Shown: positions 7,806-16,350, counted from the stretch's first letter. The stretch: 64,000 nt of DNA from Saccharothrix sp. NRRL B-16314 (GCF_000716595.1 NZ_JNXC01000026.1:1-64000); one strand, 5' to 3'. Made by a program: numbers and translations. The notes: generated by a model not told the origin, from the sequence alone.

Positions 7806-10800
7806 GCGCCCCGACCATCCCCGCCGCTACGGCGCTGATCAGGGAGTACGTCTCCGGTCTGCTCGGCGGCCACGACCTCGACGCGCTCGCCGCCGAGCAC
7901 GGCCACCCCGCCTACCGGATCGGCGTCTCCCGCAACCGGCGCGGCGTCCTGGGCCTGCCGACCGAGTTCTACAAGGCCGACGACATCGACGGCATCACCG
8001 ATGCCGTCGCCCGCCTCGACGCGCTGCCCGACACCGCCGGCGTGTTTCTCGCGCAGGCCCTGTGCGACCACGTCCCCGAGTCGGGCCGCTACAACGCCGC
8101 CGACGCCCGGGTGATCACCCACCTGTGGGGCGAGGTCGACTACGGCCCCTCCGACAAGAAGAACCCGCCGCCGACGTTCGAGGACGCCATGCGCGTGGTC
8201 GACGCCTTCGGCCTGCCCCCGTCGGTCATCAAGAAGACCGGCCACGGCATCCACCTGGAGTGGCGGCTGGCCGACCCGTGGGTCCTCGACACCACCGAGG
8301 AGCGCGCCGAAGCCGCTGGCCTGGTCAAGCAGCTCGTCCAGACGATCGCACTGCGCGCCCACGAGGTCGGCATGTGGACCGTCGACAGCGTCGGCGACTT
8401 GGCGCGCGTGATGAGGGCGGCGGGCAGCGTGAACAAGAAGGACGCCGACGACCCGATCCCGGTCACCCTCCTGGTCCACGAGCCGCACCGCGTCTATGAG
8501 TTGGACGACATCCGCGCCGTGCTCGCCGACCCCGAGTACCTGAAGCGGAACCTGGGCGGGGCCGACGCCGTCACCGAGCAGAAGGCGCTGGAGACCCTGG
8601 CTGCGCTCGGCGGCCCCGACGGCGTAGCCCGCATCTGGCAGGACGCCAAGGCCGGCAAGGCGCAGTACTTCCTCGACACGATGTCGAGCACCCCGGGCAT
8701 GGACAAGTACGAGCGCTTCCTGGACATCTGGAAGCGCGAGCGCAGGAACAGCCCCACCCGCACCCGCGACGACAGCGGCGCGGACCAGGCCATCGCCAAC
8801 AGCGCGTACGCCGCGTTCGGCGGGCAGAAGTACACCGAGGAGCGCATCAACCCCGCCGCCGCCAAGCGGACCGCGCTCATGGTCATGACGCACCGCCTCG
8901 ACCACGGGCGCAAGCCGGAGAAGATCGACCCCGCCCGACGGGTCAGCTACCTCGTCACGACCATCACCCGCGCCGCCGCCAAGCCAGCGGACGCCCGGGA
9001 CCGCGCCGTCACCACCCAGGAAGGCACCTCGACCGTGACCGCCACCATCGAGCCGACCACCGACGCGTCGGCCGTCACGGACGAGGCCCTGAACGCCCTG
9101 CTCGCCTCCGAGCCCTCGACCGGCGACCCGGCCGACGTGACCAAGACCGAGGACAAGGACGCCAAGAAGGCGAAGCCGCCCAAGCGCCGCAAGGAGGCCG
9201 ACGAGAGCCACGAGGGGGGCGGCGGATTGCCCGACGTGATCCTGACCGGCCGCCCCCTGCGCGACATCCAGGCCGACGCGGAGAGGCACCTCACGCTGGC
9301 CGAGGTGGAGACCCCGTCGCTGTTCCTGCACGGCGACGACGGCATGGTGGAGGTGGACCCGATCACCGGGCAGCTCCGCCGCGTCGAAGCCGCCCGATTC
9401 GCGCTGCTGCTGTCGCGCCGCATGAACTTCAGGGACCGCCTGGTGGATCACGAGACGGGGGCCGTCAAGCTGGCGCACGCCCCTCGGGTGCCGGCCGACC
9501 TCGTGTCCTCCATGCACAGCGCGCCCGGGATGCTGCGCCTGCCCGAACTGGCCCGGGTCTCCCCGATCCCGTTCTACACCCCGTCCGGGCGGCTGGTCAC
9601 CGCCTCCGGTTACGACCGCGAGACCGGTATCTACCGCATCGTGCCGAAGGGCTACCCGGTCATTCCCGAGGTCAGCCCCAAGCCCAGCCCGGCCGAGGTC
9701 GCGGCGGCGCTGGACGTGCTGGAGGACGTGCTGCACGACTTCCCGTGGGCCGACCCCATCGGCGACAAGGCCGCCGCGCTCGCCATGCCCGTCACGCTGG
9801 TGTCGCAGACCCTCATCAGCGGCCCCTGCCCCATGTTCCTGCTCGACACTCCCCGCCCCGGCACCGGCAAGGGCCTGCTGGGCACCGTCATGGTCCGGCC
9901 GTTCGCCCCCGACTTCGCGTGGACCGTCGCCCCCAAGGACGAGACCGAATGGGCCAAGCAGCTCGCCGCGTCCATGCGCTCCGGGCGGTCCGTGATCGGG
10001 TTCGACAACATCAACAGCGCGATGGACTCCGGGGCCGTGGCCGCCGCGCTCACCGGCTACCCGCTGGTGCGCATCCGCCTCATGGGAGGCCACGACGAAC
10101 TGAGCCTGCCCGCTCCCGGGTTGTGGCTCGGCACCGCCAACAACGCCGCCGCCTCCAGCGAGCTGGCGCGCAGGATCGTCAGGATCAGGATGGACGCCAA
10201 GGTGGCGAAGCCCGAGGAGCGCACCAACTTCCGCCACGAAGACCTCGAAGGCCACGTCGAGGCCAACACCGGGCAGATGGTGTGGGCCGTGCTCACCCTC
10301 GTGCAGAACTGGATCGCCGCCGGGAAGCCGATCGCGGAGAACCTGCCCGTCATGGGCAGCTTCGGCCGCTGGGTGAAGACCGTCGGCTCGATCCTCGCCC
10401 ACGCCGGGGTCGAGGGCTTCCTGGCCAACCGCTCCGCCGCAGCCGCCGACATCGACTTCGAGACCGAGCTGATCGGCACGTTCTGCACCACGTGGGCCAA
10501 CGACCCTGGCGAAGAGCCCGTCAAGGTGGACGGCGAAATCGTCAAGCCGGGCCGCCCGTCCTGCGCCAACCGCGCCGTCCGCGTAGACGAGCTGCTGGAC
10601 CTCGTGGACCGCTACAAGATCGAGCTGCCCGAGCAGGTCGGCCCCCAGGGCACCGACCGGCGCTCGCGTTTCGGCAGGTGGCTCCGGGCGAAGGTCGTCG
10701 GTGCGCCCATCGGGCCGTACACGTTCAGCACCAGCAAGCCGCGCAACGTCGCGCACTACCGCATCCACGACGACGGCACCGGGCAGTTCGACGAGGGTGG

Positions 10801-11050
10801 CATCACCGTCGAAGCCCCCGCCAAGCCGACCAGCAAGCGCACTCCCAGGGCCGACCCCCCGGCCGCGTCGAACGCGAAGCGGGGCTCCACAGGGCTCCAC
10901 CGCACCTCGCCCGTGCCGCTGTCCCCCAACGGCATCCGCGTCCCCGGCGTGAAGTACCGCGACGACGCCCCGGCCAGGCCGAGGCCCACGGCCGACGACG
11001 AGGACGCCGCCCGCTGGGAGAGCCTGATGTCCGACGACCCCGACGCCTGA
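7802..11050 (+). CDS. Primase-polymerase/helicase replication initiator of the element
   Basis: This 1082-residue protein has two recognisable parts. The N-terminal part carries motifs of archaeo-eukaryotic primase-polymerases: the acidic pair in HLWGEVDYG (about residue 107), KKTGHGIHLEW (about 144) and LARVMRAAGSVNKK (about 200). The C-terminal half has a P-loop LLDTPRPGTGKGLLG (about 685), a conserved GFDNIN-type segment (about 737) and ARRIVRIRMD, as in plasmid replicative helicases. It probably primes and unwinds the element at its own origin, comparable to the RepPP class of AICEs. A mirrored iteron array lies 80 bp downstream. The GTG start overlaps the previous gene. Confidence 0.78.
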   Translation: MSAPTIPAATALIREYVSGLLGGHDLDALAAEHGHPAYRIGVSRNRRGVLGLPTEFYKADDIDGITDAVARLDALPDTAGVFLAQALCDHVPESGRYNAADARVITHLWGEVDYGPSDKKNPPPTFEDAMRVVDAFGLPPSVIKKTGHGIHLEWRLADPWVLDTTEERAEAAGLVKQLVQTIALRAHEVGMWTVDSVGDLARVMRAAGSVNKKDADDPIPVTLLVHEPHRVYELDDIRAVLADPEYLKRNLGGADAVTEQKALETLAALGGPDGVARIWQDAKAGKAQYFLDTMSSTPGMDKYERFLDIWKRERRNSPTRTRDDSGADQAIANSAYAAFGGQKYTEERINPAAAKRTALMVMTHRLDHGRKPEKIDPARRVSYLVTTITRAAAKPADARDRAVTTQEGTSTVTATIEPTTDASAVTDEALNALLASEPSTGDPADVTKTEDKDAKKAKPPKRRKEADESHEGGGGLPDVILTGRPLRDIQADAERHLTLAEVETPSLFLHGDDGMVEVDPITGQLRRVEAARFALLLSRRMNFRDRLVDHETGAVKLAHAPRVPADLVSSMHSAPGMLRLPELARVSPIPFYTPSGRLVTASGYDRETGIYRIVPKGYPVIPEVSPKPSPAEVAAALDVLEDVLHDFPWADPIGDKAAALAMPVTLVSQTLISGPCPMFLLDTPRPGTGKGLLGTVMVRPFAPDFAWTVAPKDETEWAKQLAASMRSGRSVIGFDNINSAMDSGAVAAALTGYPLVRIRLMGGHDELSLPAPGLWLGTANNAAASSELARRIVRIRMDAKVAKPEERTNFRHEDLEGHVEANTGQMVWAVLTLVQNWIAAGKPIAENLPVMGSFGRWVKTVGSILAHAGVEGFLANRSAAAADIDFETELIGTFCTTWANDPGEEPVKVDGEIVKPGRPSCANRAVRVDELLDLVDRYKIELPEQVGPQGTDRRSRFGRWLRAKVVGAPIGPYTFSTSKPRNVAHYRIHDDGTGQFDEGGITVEAPAKPTSKRTPRADPPAASNAKRGSTGLHRTSPVPLSPNGIRVPGVKYRDDAPARPRPTADDEDAARWESLMSDDPDA

Positions 11051-11129
11051 CCCACGGCACCACCCGCGCAGCCCCCGGTCTCCACGGCCGAGGGCTGCTC
11101 CGTGTTCCGGGGCGTTCGGGGAGGGCCGG

Positions 11130-11434
11130 TTAGGTTGCCGGTTAGGTTGCCGGTTAGGTTGCCGACCTGGGGATGTTAGGTTGGATGTTAGGTTGCCACA
11201 CCGCCTCTGACCTGGCGTTGTTAGGTTGGTTAGGTTGTTCTTCAAGCTCTACGCGGGTGTGGAGAAAAAAGGGCGGGGAGTAGCACGTACCGCTGTAGCC
11301 CGCGCGCCGCGCCCGTGTGGGTGGTGAACCCGCCCTGGTGACCTAACCGACCTAACACGTGCAGGTCAGGACCGGTTCGGCAACCTAACCTCCGACCTAA
11401 CATGCCCTGGTCGGCAACCTAACTTCCGACCTAA
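11130..11434. other. Mirrored TTAGGTTG iteron array, candidate replication origin
   Basis: Seven copies of TTAGGTTG on the + strand (starts 11130, 11142, 11154, 11176, 11188, 11221, 11230) face six inverted CCTAA-type copies (starts 11342, 11351, 11384, 11396, 11418, 11430). The intervals in the right arm, read backwards, are 12, 22, 12, 33 and 9 bp, identical to the left arm from 11142. The arms are thus an inverted repeat of about 95 bp flanking a 104-bp centre that contains an A6 tract. Position directly after the replication gene suggests an iteron-controlled origin. Confidence 0.7.
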
Positions 11435-11673
11435 CACCGTGCGTGGCCACCCGGCCGCCCGCCCTGGAGCCCGCCTGGCGGCCCGTTGACGGGAATCCGC
11501 GGTGAGCCGCCCCGCGTTCCGCGGCTTGCCCTACGTCCCGTGGTGCGGGAACTGGGCCGGTTCGGAGCCGCCACTCGAACGGGGCACGGACCGCTCCACG
11601 GACCGCGAATCGCCGGGATGCGGCTAACACTGGGCTGGTGCGGCTGATCCGCCGCCGTGGCGCGAGGAGTGGC

Positions 11674-12084
11674 ATGGCAGAGGACGAAGAAACCTCGGAT
11701 ACGCCTGACTTCGACCTGCGGATACTGATCGCAGGGCTCGTGTACAAGGACGATGCGATCAGGATGAGCGTGACTCTCCTGACGCATGGGGCGCTTGTCG
11801 GCGGCCACCTCGTAAGCCCTTGGGCTTGGGCGCAGGCACTGGCCGAGCATGTCGGCAGCAAAGGGACAGGCAACCTGGCGAGTTCGATGAGCACGGTCAT
11901 GGAGACCATCGCGGGGGACGCCCCTGCTGGTGATCGGAACTTCGACCCCGGCGCGGTCACTAAGGCGCACCTCCTCGATGTGAAGTTGTGGCTCGGGACA
12001 GATGGGCCTCAAGAGGTGGGGCCGATGGTCGTCGATCTTGCCCAGGTCGGCGGTTGGTACCTCGGAACCCTCCAGCCGCGCTGA
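11674..12084 (+). CDS. Uncharacterised element protein
   Basis: This 136-residue protein is of unknown family. It starts MAEDEETSDTPDFDLRILIAG and has a mainly helical central part (LLTHGALVGGHLVSPWAWAQALAEHVG). The C-terminal segment LLDVKLWLGTDGPQEVGPMVVDL ends in WYLGTLQPR. The ATG at 11674 is preceded by AGGAG. Base composition is slightly less GC-rich than its neighbours, as often seen for cargo. It is a single gene between the iteron array and the XRE regulator, and no function can be proposed. Confidence 0.6.
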   Translation: MAEDEETSDTPDFDLRILIAGLVYKDDAIRMSVTLLTHGALVGGHLVSPWAWAQALAEHVGSKGTGNLASSMSTVMETIAGDAPAGDRNFDPGAVTKAHLLDVKLWLGTDGPQEVGPMVVDLAQVGGWYLGTLQPR

Positions 12085-12153
12085 AGTCGCTGTTGTGCTC
12101 GTCTCGACTCGTGCGGCGTGTTTTTGACGCGCCGAGCGGGTGCCAGGCGCACC

Positions 12154-12684
12154 ATGCGTGTCGTGGAACCCGACACCTCCCGCGCGCCCGTGGCGTCGCC
12201 CTCGTGGCGTCGACCCGACAGGTTGCCGCCCCGGCCGGTGCCGCCCGCCGAGCGCGCCCGGCTGCGAGCCGACTTCGGTGCCCTGGTGTGGGCGGAGCGC
12301 GCGGCGCGCGGCTGGTCCCAGCCCGTGCTGGCCGCCGCGCTGGGGGTGTCCACGCGGACCGTGCAGCGCTGGGAGGGCGGCACCGTCCGGCCGACGGCGC
12401 GCGTGTGCGCGCGCCTGGCCGCCGCGCTGCTGCCCGACTCCGACCCGGTGAGCCGCACGGTGTTGGCGTTGCGCCTGGAGCGCGCCGCCGGGCCGTCGCT
12501 GCATCGGCTACGCCGCAAGCCGCTGCGGGCGCACGTGCGGAGGGTGCGTGAGCAAGCGGCGGCCCGCCTGGAGGCCCCGCCGGACGCGGCGGACGCGTTG
12601 GCCCTCGCGGCGGCGCTGGCCGCGCTGGAGCCGGAGCCGACGCTGTGGGCGCGGCGTCGGCCCGCCGTGCGGGGCGCGGCGTGA
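12154..12684 (+). CDS. XRE-family helix-turn-helix regulator
   Basis: This 176-residue protein has an XRE helix-turn-helix at about residues 45-90 (GALVWAERAARGWSQPVLAAALGVSTRTVQRWEGG). An Arg-rich helical region and an Ala-rich C-terminus follow. The start MRVVEPDTS is an internal ATG of a longer open frame. It begins a run of overlapping genes (12681, 12835, 13356, 14132). It is the best candidate within the element for the repressor acting on the palindromic operators near 6910-7393, but no direct evidence links them. Confidence 0.75.
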   Translation: MRVVEPDTSRAPVASPSWRRPDRLPPRPVPPAERARLRADFGALVWAERAARGWSQPVLAAALGVSTRTVQRWEGGTVRPTARVCARLAAALLPDSDPVSRTVLALRLERAAGPSLHRLRRKPLRAHVRRVREQAAARLEAPPDAADALALAAALAALEPEPTLWARRRPAVRGAA

Positions 12685-12845
12685 CCGGCCCGGCCGCCCA
12701 GGGCGGCGGCGGGTACGCGGAGATGTGGGCGGTCGACGTGGCCGAGCTGGCGCGCTGGGCACCCGCCCCGAACCCGGACGCGGTGTCGCGGCGGGCGCTG
12801 GACGAGGCGCTGGAGGAGCTGGAGGCGGTGCGCGGTGACGGTTGA
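12681..12845 (+). CDS. Small acidic protein
   Basis: This 54-residue protein contains MWAVDVAELARWAPAPNPD followed by a helix (RRALDEALEELEAVRG). The GTG start overlaps the XRE stop (GTGA), and its end overlaps the next gene. Not recognised; accepted as real because of the double overlap and codon usage. Confidence 0.5.
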   Translation: MTGPAAQGGGGYAEMWAVDVAELARWAPAPNPDAVSRRALDEALEELEAVRGDG

Positions 12846-13356
12846 GGTGGCGGTCCCCGGTGGGCGGTTCCCGACGCCCCGGAGCGTGGCTCAGGGGCAC
12901 GACGCCGACGGCGTGGACCCGGTCGTGGCGCTGCCCCGGCTGCTGCGCCTGGCGCAGGCCCGCGCGGCGTGGCTCGCTGACCGCCTGGCCGAGCAGGTCG
13001 AGTGGGACGGCGTGGGCGGCGTGGTGGGCGCGGTCGTGGGGATCGGGCCGGAGGGCCTGCCGACGCGGACGGGCGAGTACGTGCGGGCGCTGGCGGACCT
13101 TGAGCACCGCGAGCGCGCCACGGCGGAGCGCCTGGCCCGCGACATGTTGCGCCTGGACTTGGAGGCCCGCGCGGGCCGCAACGACGCGGCGTCGGGCGCG
13201 CTGATCGTGGCCGCGCTGCGCGAGTTCGCCACGGCGCTGGGGCTGGAGTGGGAGTCGGACGCCACGCGCCGGGCGGCGCGGGAGGCGGTGCTGGCGGTGC
13301 GTCGGCAGGCCGGTTACGAGCGGCCGGGTGCGGCCGGGGACGGGCAGGGGGCGTGA
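12835..13356 (+). CDS. Helical protein before the prohead protease, possibly small-terminase-like
   Basis: This 173-residue, mostly helical protein includes LPRLLRLAQARAAWLADRLAEQV, YVRALADLEHRERATAERLARDMLRLDLEARAG and REFATALGLEWESDATRRAAREAVLAV. The layout and its place directly before a prohead protease resemble small terminase subunits or accessory proteins of actinophage head modules. The similarity is by pattern only. It starts at GTG 12835 inside the end of the previous gene and shares TGATG with the protease start. Confidence 0.5.
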   Translation: MTVEVAVPGGRFPTPRSVAQGHDADGVDPVVALPRLLRLAQARAAWLADRLAEQVEWDGVGGVVGAVVGIGPEGLPTRTGEYVRALADLEHRERATAERLARDMLRLDLEARAGRNDAASGALIVAALREFATALGLEWESDATRRAAREAVLAVRRQAGYERPGAAGDGQGA

Positions 13357-14135
13357 TGACGACGACGGAGCCGGCCACGGGCGTGGTCGAGGTGTTGGCG
13401 GCGGTGACCGGGGTCAAGGACGACGTGGGCGACGTGATCACGCCGGGGGCGTTCGCGCGGACGTTGCGGGAGCGCAGGCCCAAGGTGTGCTTGTCCCACG
13501 ACTGGTCCCGCCCGATCGGGCGGGTGCTGGAGGTGCGGGAGCTGCTGCCGGGGGACGCGCGTCTGCCCGGGACCACCACCGACGGGTCGCCTTGGCCGAA
13601 GGGCGCGGGGGCGCTGTGGGCGCGGGCGCTGATCAACACGGAGACGCCGGACGGGCGGGCGGCGCTGCTCAACGCGAAGTTCTTCGGCCCGCAGGAGTCG
13701 ACGTGGTCCATTGGGTACAACGCGAAGCGGACGCGCCAGGTCGGCGGCACCCGCCACATCGACGACCTGGACTTGTTCGAGTTCGGTCCGGTGCTGCACC
13801 CGGCGAACCGCCACGCGCGCTTGATCGCGGTCAAGGGCATCCCGTTCGTGTCGGAGTCGAAGGTGGTCGCGTTGCGCGCCGGCGGCCCGTCGTCGCGGCC
13901 GGGCCGTGCCCGGTTGTCGCGCGTGGACCTGGCGGCGGTGCGGGAGCTGCGGCAGGACGTGGGGAAGCTGTACGAGGCGGCGCTGGACGCGGACGCCGTG
14001 CACGTGATGACTCCGGACGGCGACGTGGTCCCGGCGGCGTGTGCGGTGTGCCGGGGGCGGGTGCTGGCGCGCGACGGCGGCCGGGCGGGCGGCTCGCTGT
14101 ACTGCGGTCGGCACGCGTGGGGACGGGCGGCGTGA
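13356..14135 (+). CDS. HK97-type phage prohead protease
   Basis: This 259-residue protein has the layout of the HK97 prohead protease family (peptidase S78). It shows DVITPGAFARTLRERRPKV near residue 30, the catalytic-His region LSHDWSRPIGRVLEV (about 47), LINTETPDGRAALLNAKF (about 92) and the catalytic-Ser region WSIGYNAKR (about 118). IDDLDLFEFGPVLHPAN follows. In phages this enzyme cleaves scaffold and capsid proteins during head maturation. A C-terminal extension carries CAVCRGR and YCGRHAWGRA, a possible zinc ribbon. No portal, capsid or large terminase is present in the element, which makes this gene an orphan. Confidence 0.75.
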   Translation: MTTTEPATGVVEVLAAVTGVKDDVGDVITPGAFARTLRERRPKVCLSHDWSRPIGRVLEVRELLPGDARLPGTTTDGSPWPKGAGALWARALINTETPDGRAALLNAKFFGPQESTWSIGYNAKRTRQVGGTRHIDDLDLFEFGPVLHPANRHARLIAVKGIPFVSESKVVALRAGGPSSRPGRARLSRVDLAAVRELRQDVGKLYEAALDADAVHVMTPDGDVVPAACAVCRGRVLARDGGRAGGSLYCGRHAWGRAA

Positions 14136-14347
14136 GCGGGGCCGGGTCGGCGGCGGAGGTCCGCCGCCGGGCGGTGGTGCTGCTGGACCAACTCCGGGAG
14201 CTACTGGCTGCCGTCGAGTCGGGCGAGCTGCCGGTGGGCACGGCGTACCGGCACCGGCTGGAGGGGGCGGTGACGGCGGTCGAGGCGGTGTTGGGGCTGC
14301 CTCCGTCACTGTCGGAGGGCATGCCGGAGCCGATCCGGCGTAAATAA
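14132..14347 (+). CDS. Small helical protein
   Basis: This 71-residue protein has two helices (EVRRRAVVLLDQLRELLAAVESGEL and HRLEGAVTAVEAVLGL) and ends MPEPIRRK. Its GTG overlaps the protease stop by four bases. No family is recognised. It closes the run of overlapping genes that begins with the XRE regulator. Confidence 0.5.
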   Translation: MSGAGSAAEVRRRAVVLLDQLRELLAAVESGELPVGTAYRHRLEGAVTAVEAVLGLPPSLSEGMPEPIRRK

Positions 14348-14348
14348 T

Positions 14349-14368
14349 TCTGTAGAAATATTTACAGT
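14349..14368. promoter_or_regulatory. AT-rich inverted repeat before the small serine recombinase
   Basis: CTGTA, eight mostly A/T bases and TACAG form an imperfect palindrome in the most AT-rich spot of the element. It lies 28 bp upstream of the recombinase start. It could be an operator, a promoter element, or part of a resolution site. Confidence 0.4.
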
Positions 14369-14395
14369 GCAGGTCAGAGGGTTTAGGGTCGTTCC

Positions 14396-15112
14396 ATGCG
14401 CCTGATCGCCTACATCCGCGTCTCTTCCACGGGCCAGCTCGACGCCTACGGCCCGGACGCCCAGCGCGCCGACATGGCCAGGTGGGCAAAGGCCAACGGT
14501 CACAAGATCGTCGGGGAGTACGTCGACAGCATCACGGGCAAGTCCGACTCGGTGGAGCGCGAAGGGCTGACCGATGCCCTGGAGGCCCTGAACGGAGCGG
14601 ATGGGCTGCTCGTCGGCCGGCTCGACCGGCTCGCCCGTCAGCTCACGGTCCAGGAGGCGATCCTGGCGATGCTCTGGCGCGACGGGCACCGCGCGTTCGC
14701 CGCCGACCAGGGCGAAATCCTTCAAGACGACGTGGACGACCCGATGCGCACGGCCTTGAGGCAGGTTCAGGGCGTCTTCGCGCAGCTCGACCGCGCGATG
14801 GTCACCAAGCGGCTCCGTGACGGCCGGCGCGTCAAGGCCCGCACGGGACGGCACGCCGTCGGCGAGTACCCGTACGGCTACCACGGTGAGGGCAAGGGCC
14901 GTGCCCGCGACGCCGCGCCGGAGCCCGCCGAGCAGGCCGCCGTGCGCCGGATCGTGGAGTTGCGCGGCGCTGGGGAGTCGTTCCGGTCGATCGCGTCCAC
15001 GTTGGACGCGGAGGGGCACCGGCCGCGCCGGGCCGCCGCATGGTCGGCGATGAGCGTGCGCGGCGTCGTGTTGCGGGCATCGGCGGAGAAGGTTTCGTTT
15101 GACCTCCGCTGA
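14396..15112 (+). CDS. Small serine recombinase (resolvase/invertase type)
   Basis: This 238-residue protein begins MRLIAYIRVSSTGQLDAYG, with the nucleophile serine at about residue 10. It continues with the resolvase core (GADGLLVGRLDRLARQLTVQEAIL) and the long helix region (FAQLDRAMVTKRLRDGRRVKA). A short C-terminal part (YPYGYHGEGKG, then VRRIVELRGAGESFRSIASTLDAEGH) resembles the beginning of the large-recombinase domain but lacks the zinc ribbon and coiled coil. It is therefore intermediate between resolvases and large integrases. It may resolve element multimers or invert a segment; the integration job belongs to the protein at 18392-19843. Confidence 0.85.
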   Translation: MRLIAYIRVSSTGQLDAYGPDAQRADMARWAKANGHKIVGEYVDSITGKSDSVEREGLTDALEALNGADGLLVGRLDRLARQLTVQEAILAMLWRDGHRAFAADQGEILQDDVDDPMRTALRQVQGVFAQLDRAMVTKRLRDGRRVKARTGRHAVGEYPYGYHGEGKGRARDAAPEPAEQAAVRRIVELRGAGESFRSIASTLDAEGHRPRRAAAWSAMSVRGVVLRASAEKVSFDLR

Positions 15113-15130
15113 CGAACGTTACCGAACGAT

Positions 15131-15940
15131 TTAACTGCGTCGCTTCGTTTTTGTGGTGGTACGCCGGAGTGGGTACGCCGCTCGGTACTGCTTGCGCATA
15201 ACAGCATTCGCCGTGACATCGGTTCCCAACAGCACCACCACGGACAGGGCGGCCATCTGGGTCGCCGGAGAGTCCTTGCCCGTCGTTGCCATCAGAATGA
15301 TCGAGATGATCACACCGGCCAGTCCGGCCAGCGTGGCAGTCAGACGGACCGTCGTCAGTGCCTGGGGTGCCCGTTCTTGTCGAACCGTGACGTCCACCAG
15401 GTCGCCGACCGGACGGAAATCTGGCTCGCCGTCGAGCAGCACGGTATAGCGGAGCCGATGCCGCCGTGTCAGCAACGAGGGACCCAGGTGTAGTGCGGTC
15501 CCGGTGACCTCGACCTCCGGTGGGCGGACCGCCGCCCGTCCGGCGTCGGCCTGCCACTCCAGCATGCCCAGCACGGGCGCGCCGAACTCCAACTCCAGAG
15601 GACGTCCGCCGAACGCGGCTGCGGCGATGTCCAGCGCGCCCCGACTGACCACCTCCACGGCCACTACGTACGGCGCGGTCAACTCCTGGTCGTCGAGAGT
15701 GACTGCGAGCCGCTGGCCGTGCAGTCCTCGTGCCGTGTTCATCAAGGGCACCGCCGAATCAACCCACACGTACAGGACGCGTCGGGGTCGGGCCGAGCGG
15801 AACGCCGCCCACGCCCCCACGATGATCGCCACCACCGCGACCACCACCGCGACGATCGCCCAGAACGTGCCTGAGGCGTACCAGGGATCTTCCGCAGGCA
15901 GTTGCTGACCTAAGGGCATCGGGCCATCCAAGCAGGCCAT
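15131..15940 (-). CDS. Uncharacterised two-segment membrane protein
   Basis: This protein of about 269 residues has an N-terminal transmembrane helix (FWAIVAVVVAVVAIIVGAWAAF) and a soluble domain of about 150 residues rich in beta strands (RRVLYVWVDSAVPLMN, then LRYTVLLDGEPDFRPVGDLVDVTV). A second hydrophobic pair (LAGLAGVIISIILMA and MAALSVVVLLGTDVTANAV) and a basic tail follow. ATG 15940 is chosen; ATG 15919 (MPLGQQLPAEDPWY) is equally possible because ribosome sites are weak. It points against its neighbours, as a single cargo gene. A role in exclusion or defence is possible for such membrane proteins, but nothing in the sequence proves it. Confidence 0.6.
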   Translation of the reverse strand: MACLDGPMPLGQQLPAEDPWYASGTFWAIVAVVVAVVAIIVGAWAAFRSARPRRVLYVWVDSAVPLMNTARGLHGQRLAVTLDDQELTAPYVVAVEVVSRGALDIAAAAFGGRPLELEFGAPVLGMLEWQADAGRAAVRPPEVEVTGTALHLGPSLLTRRHRLRYTVLLDGEPDFRPVGDLVDVTVRQERAPQALTTVRLTATLAGLAGVIISIILMATTGKDSPATQMAALSVVVLLGTDVTANAVMRKQYRAAYPLRRTTTKTKRRS

Positions 15941-16121
15941 GCGCCGCCCGCTACGACGCGATTGACCACCCGTTACGCGAATGATGCGCCGACCCGACGC
16001 GGCTACTCCCGGAGGTGGTTGGACTTGCGGTGGGACGGGCGGGCGCTGGTCCGCCTTCACGATCGGGTGGTGTTGCGTTCTGGCCCTCCCGCCGTCCATC
16101 ACGACGCGGTTCGGTGGGCCT

Positions 16122-16319
16122 ATGGACTACGAGCGCGTGGCGGCGGAAACCTTCGGCCGGGCACTGGATGCGACCGGGACGAAGCGGGTGGAGTTGGTGG
16201 CGGAGGCGACCGTGGCCGCGCTGCTGGCGCACACGGAGGCGCTGGCGAAGCACAGCATGCGGATGAGTGATCACTACGACGCCCTGGGTGCGCATACCAG
16301 GCGGCTCGGAGACCGCTAG
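16122..16319 (+). CDS. Small helical protein
   Basis: This 65-residue protein (MDYERVAAETFGRALDATG onward) is almost entirely helical, with AEATVAALLAHTEALAKHS in the middle. Not recognised. A strong bidirectional hairpin (16352-16381) follows the stop, which supports it as a transcription unit. Confidence 0.5.
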   Translation: MDYERVAAETFGRALDATGTKRVELVAEATVAALLAHTEALAKHSMRMSDHYDALGAHTRRLGDR

Positions 16320-16350
16320 GCCGCTGGCACTCAGCCTCCCCGGATGACGA

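Noticed and set aside
7391-11245. Very long minus-strand open frame (1284 codons) opposite the replication gene
   Set aside because: It is the GC3-driven shadow of the + strand gene, with Val/Gly/Arg-rich low-complexity translation and no recognisable domain.
11130-11434. Telomere interpretation of the TTAGG repeats
   Set aside because: The copies are spaced and mirrored inside an integrated element next to a replication gene, not at a replicon end.
15962-16270. + strand frame beginning TTRYANDAPTRRGYSRRW
   Set aside because: The first 60 codons look plausible, but the frame runs out of phase into the better-supported gene at 16122 and turns Gly-rich; no ribosome site.
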